Below, one piece after another: positions 63,390-64,000 of a stretch of 64,000 bases of DNA (its first letter is position 1; each line of letters begins with the position of its first letter). The translations under genes were made by a program, and so were the position numbers. Below the pieces are notes generated by a model. It worked only from the letters and a program-made list of their open reading frames with translations. It did not search any database and had not been told where the DNA came from. Source of the stretch: Marinomonas sp. UCMA 3892 (lineage in GTDB: Bacteria > Pseudomonadota > Gammaproteobacteria > Pseudomonadales > Marinomonadaceae); contig NZ_PTXN01000001.1 in assembly GCF_012726345.1 (NCBI RefSeq), positions 210,265-274,264 on the forward strand. Direction: 5' to 3'.

Positions 63390-63566
63390 ATGACAATGTT
63401 GCCATCTCTATTACGTGTTTTGCTGGTTGATGATCACACCCTTGTTTTGGATGGTTTGCAGGCTCGTTTGGAGTTGGAAGGCAATATTGACATTATTGCC
63501 ACTGCATCTAATGGATTGGAAGCGCTGGAAAAAGCTAAGGAAACTGCGATTAAGTCCCCAATATGA
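63390..63566 (+). pseudogene. NarL-type response regulator truncated by IS5
   Basis: Begins as a receiver domain: L-R-V-L-L-V-D-D-H-T-L-V-L-D-G-L-Q-A-R-L, with the acidic pair at 14-15. About 49 native codons run to 63538, where the IS5-family left end begins. The frame then ends at TGA 63564-63566 inside the IS. The phospho-Asp, most of the receiver and the whole LuxR-type DNA-binding domain are lost from this part. The rest should lie beyond the IS, outside the window. It is the only NarL-type regulator seen, and the Cache-domain kinase at 57177 lacks one. Confidence 0.9.
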
Positions 63567-64000
63567 GACAATGCCGATCTGACCATTACCTCAAGACCGA
63601 ATGACATGAATCAGCTTTCCTTCGCCGATACCGAATTTACCAGCAAACGCCGCAAGACTCGCAAAGAGCTCTTCCTTGGTCGGATGAATGAGCTGATTCC
63701 ATGGCTACAGCTCGAAGCTCAGATTGAGCCGTTTTACCCAAAAGCTGGCAATGGTCGGCGTCCATACCCTCTCGCTACCATGCTACGCATTCACTTTATG
63801 CAGAACTGGTACAACATGAGTGATCCAGCGATGGAAGATGCCCTTTACGAGATCACCTCTATGCGGCTGTTTGCTGGCCTATCATTAGAAGGTGCGATCC
63901 CAGACCACACGACCATCATGAATTTCCGTCACCTGCTTGAGAAGCATAAGCTGGGTCGTAAACTCTTCAAAGAAGTAAACAAATGGCTGTCTGATTCTGG
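63535..64000 (+). mobile_element. IS5-family insertion sequence (left part)
   Basis: The left terminal repeat GGAAACTGCGATTAAGTCCCC starts at 63539 and matches the E. coli IS5 end (GGAA-TGCGA-TAAG pattern). The four bases before it, CTAA at 63535-63538, are the typical IS5 target. The element runs off the window, so its right end and the second target copy are not visible. It has inserted in a response regulator gene. Confidence 0.93.
63606..64000 (+). CDS. IS5 family transposase (partial, 3' end beyond window)
   Basis: An open frame of 131 codons to the window end, starting [11 protein letters not shown]. It closely follows the IS5 InsH transposase: [30 protein letters not shown], and the first catalytic region [15 protein letters not shown] with the DDE Asp. 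No frameshift is seen in the visible part, so the enzyme may be active. The start lacks a clear ribosome-binding site; no other in-frame ATG exists after the upstream stop at 63564-63566. Confidence 0.93.
   Translation, partial: MNQLSFADTEFTSKRRKTRKELFLGRMNELIPWLQLEAQIEPFYPKAGNGRRPYPLATMLRIHFMQNWYNMSDPAMEDALYEITSMRLFAGLSLEGAIPDHTTIMNFRHLLEKHKLGRKLFKEVNKWLSDS

Noticed and set aside
61064..63566. eptA-dgkA as a composite transposon carrying a mobile colistin-resistance gene
   Set aside because: Only one IS is visible, it sits inside a regulator gene, and no second copy is seen left of the cassette; ordinary chromosomal EptA is the simpler reading.

Overview
The window reads as a chromosomal segment of a marine gammaproteobacterium of the Oceanospirillales, most likely Marinomonas or a close relative. 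The reasons are the Pseudomonas-like housekeeping cluster crc-pyrE-slmA-argB-dut-coaBC-radC-rpmBG-mutM, many TRAP transporters, a GAK-type CofD-like protein and SlmA. The genus is an inference from gene content; no database was searched. No rRNA, tRNA or CRISPR array was seen.

Layout. 0-8 kb: HAD-IIB sugar-phosphatase-like gene, DUF808 membrane protein, IclR regulator, CofD-like protein, a response regulator with a CheC/CheX-like domain paired with a PAS-GGDEF diguanylate cyclase, a retropepsin-like RimK/LysX-family protein and a hexose-6-phosphate mutarotase. 8-17.7 kb: conserved housekeeping cluster, interrupted between radC and rpmB by a hipBA toxin-antitoxin module with its own operator. 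17.8-23 kb: BMP-type nucleoside ABC importer plus cytidine deaminase. 23-29 kb: AbrB-type membrane protein, RlpA-like lipoprotein, a reduced Pat-like protein acetyltransferase divergent from a class II histone-deacetylase-like enzyme, and a sugar-phosphatase-like HAD protein. 29-36.3 kb: two complete TRAP operons facing away from each other across a 492-bp AT-rich region with a long direct repeat, followed by a GlxA-type AraC regulator. 36.5-43.3 kb: sulfate ABC operon (sbp-cysT-cysW-cysA), the relic of a LysR regulator, and feoAB behind a promoter and Fur-box-like site.

43.3-54 kb is a patchwork: diguanylate cyclase, cupin, AraC regulator, stand-alone FabA, a higBA toxin-antitoxin pair with a palindromic operator, a compact trpR-trpE-trpG operon with a Trp-repressor-like operator, DUF4160 and DUF2442-HTH genes bracketed by two near-identical terminators, two orphan antitoxin-like genes, a DUF2202 ferritin-like protein, ElyC, a GNAT acetyltransferase and an SGNH hydrolase. 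54-58.5 kb: a third TRAP operon (TakP-like) followed by a Cache-domain NarL-type sensor kinase. 58.7-63.2 kb: an RstAB-like two-component system followed by eptA (lipid A phosphoethanolamine transferase) and dgkA, with an 11-bp-period direct-repeat array upstream of eptA. 63.4-64 kb: a NarL-type response regulator gene cut after about 49 codons by an IS5-family element, which runs off the window.

The main themes are solute capture (three TRAP systems, nucleoside, sulfate and ferrous iron importers), signalling, and small toxin-antitoxin-like modules inserted between housekeeping genes. The most informative points are the IS5 disruption of what may be the partner regulator of the TRAP-linked kinase, the envelope-modification cassette lying between them, the eroded active site of the Crc-like protein, the missing catalytic histidine in the Pat-like protein, and several operators readable directly in the DNA.
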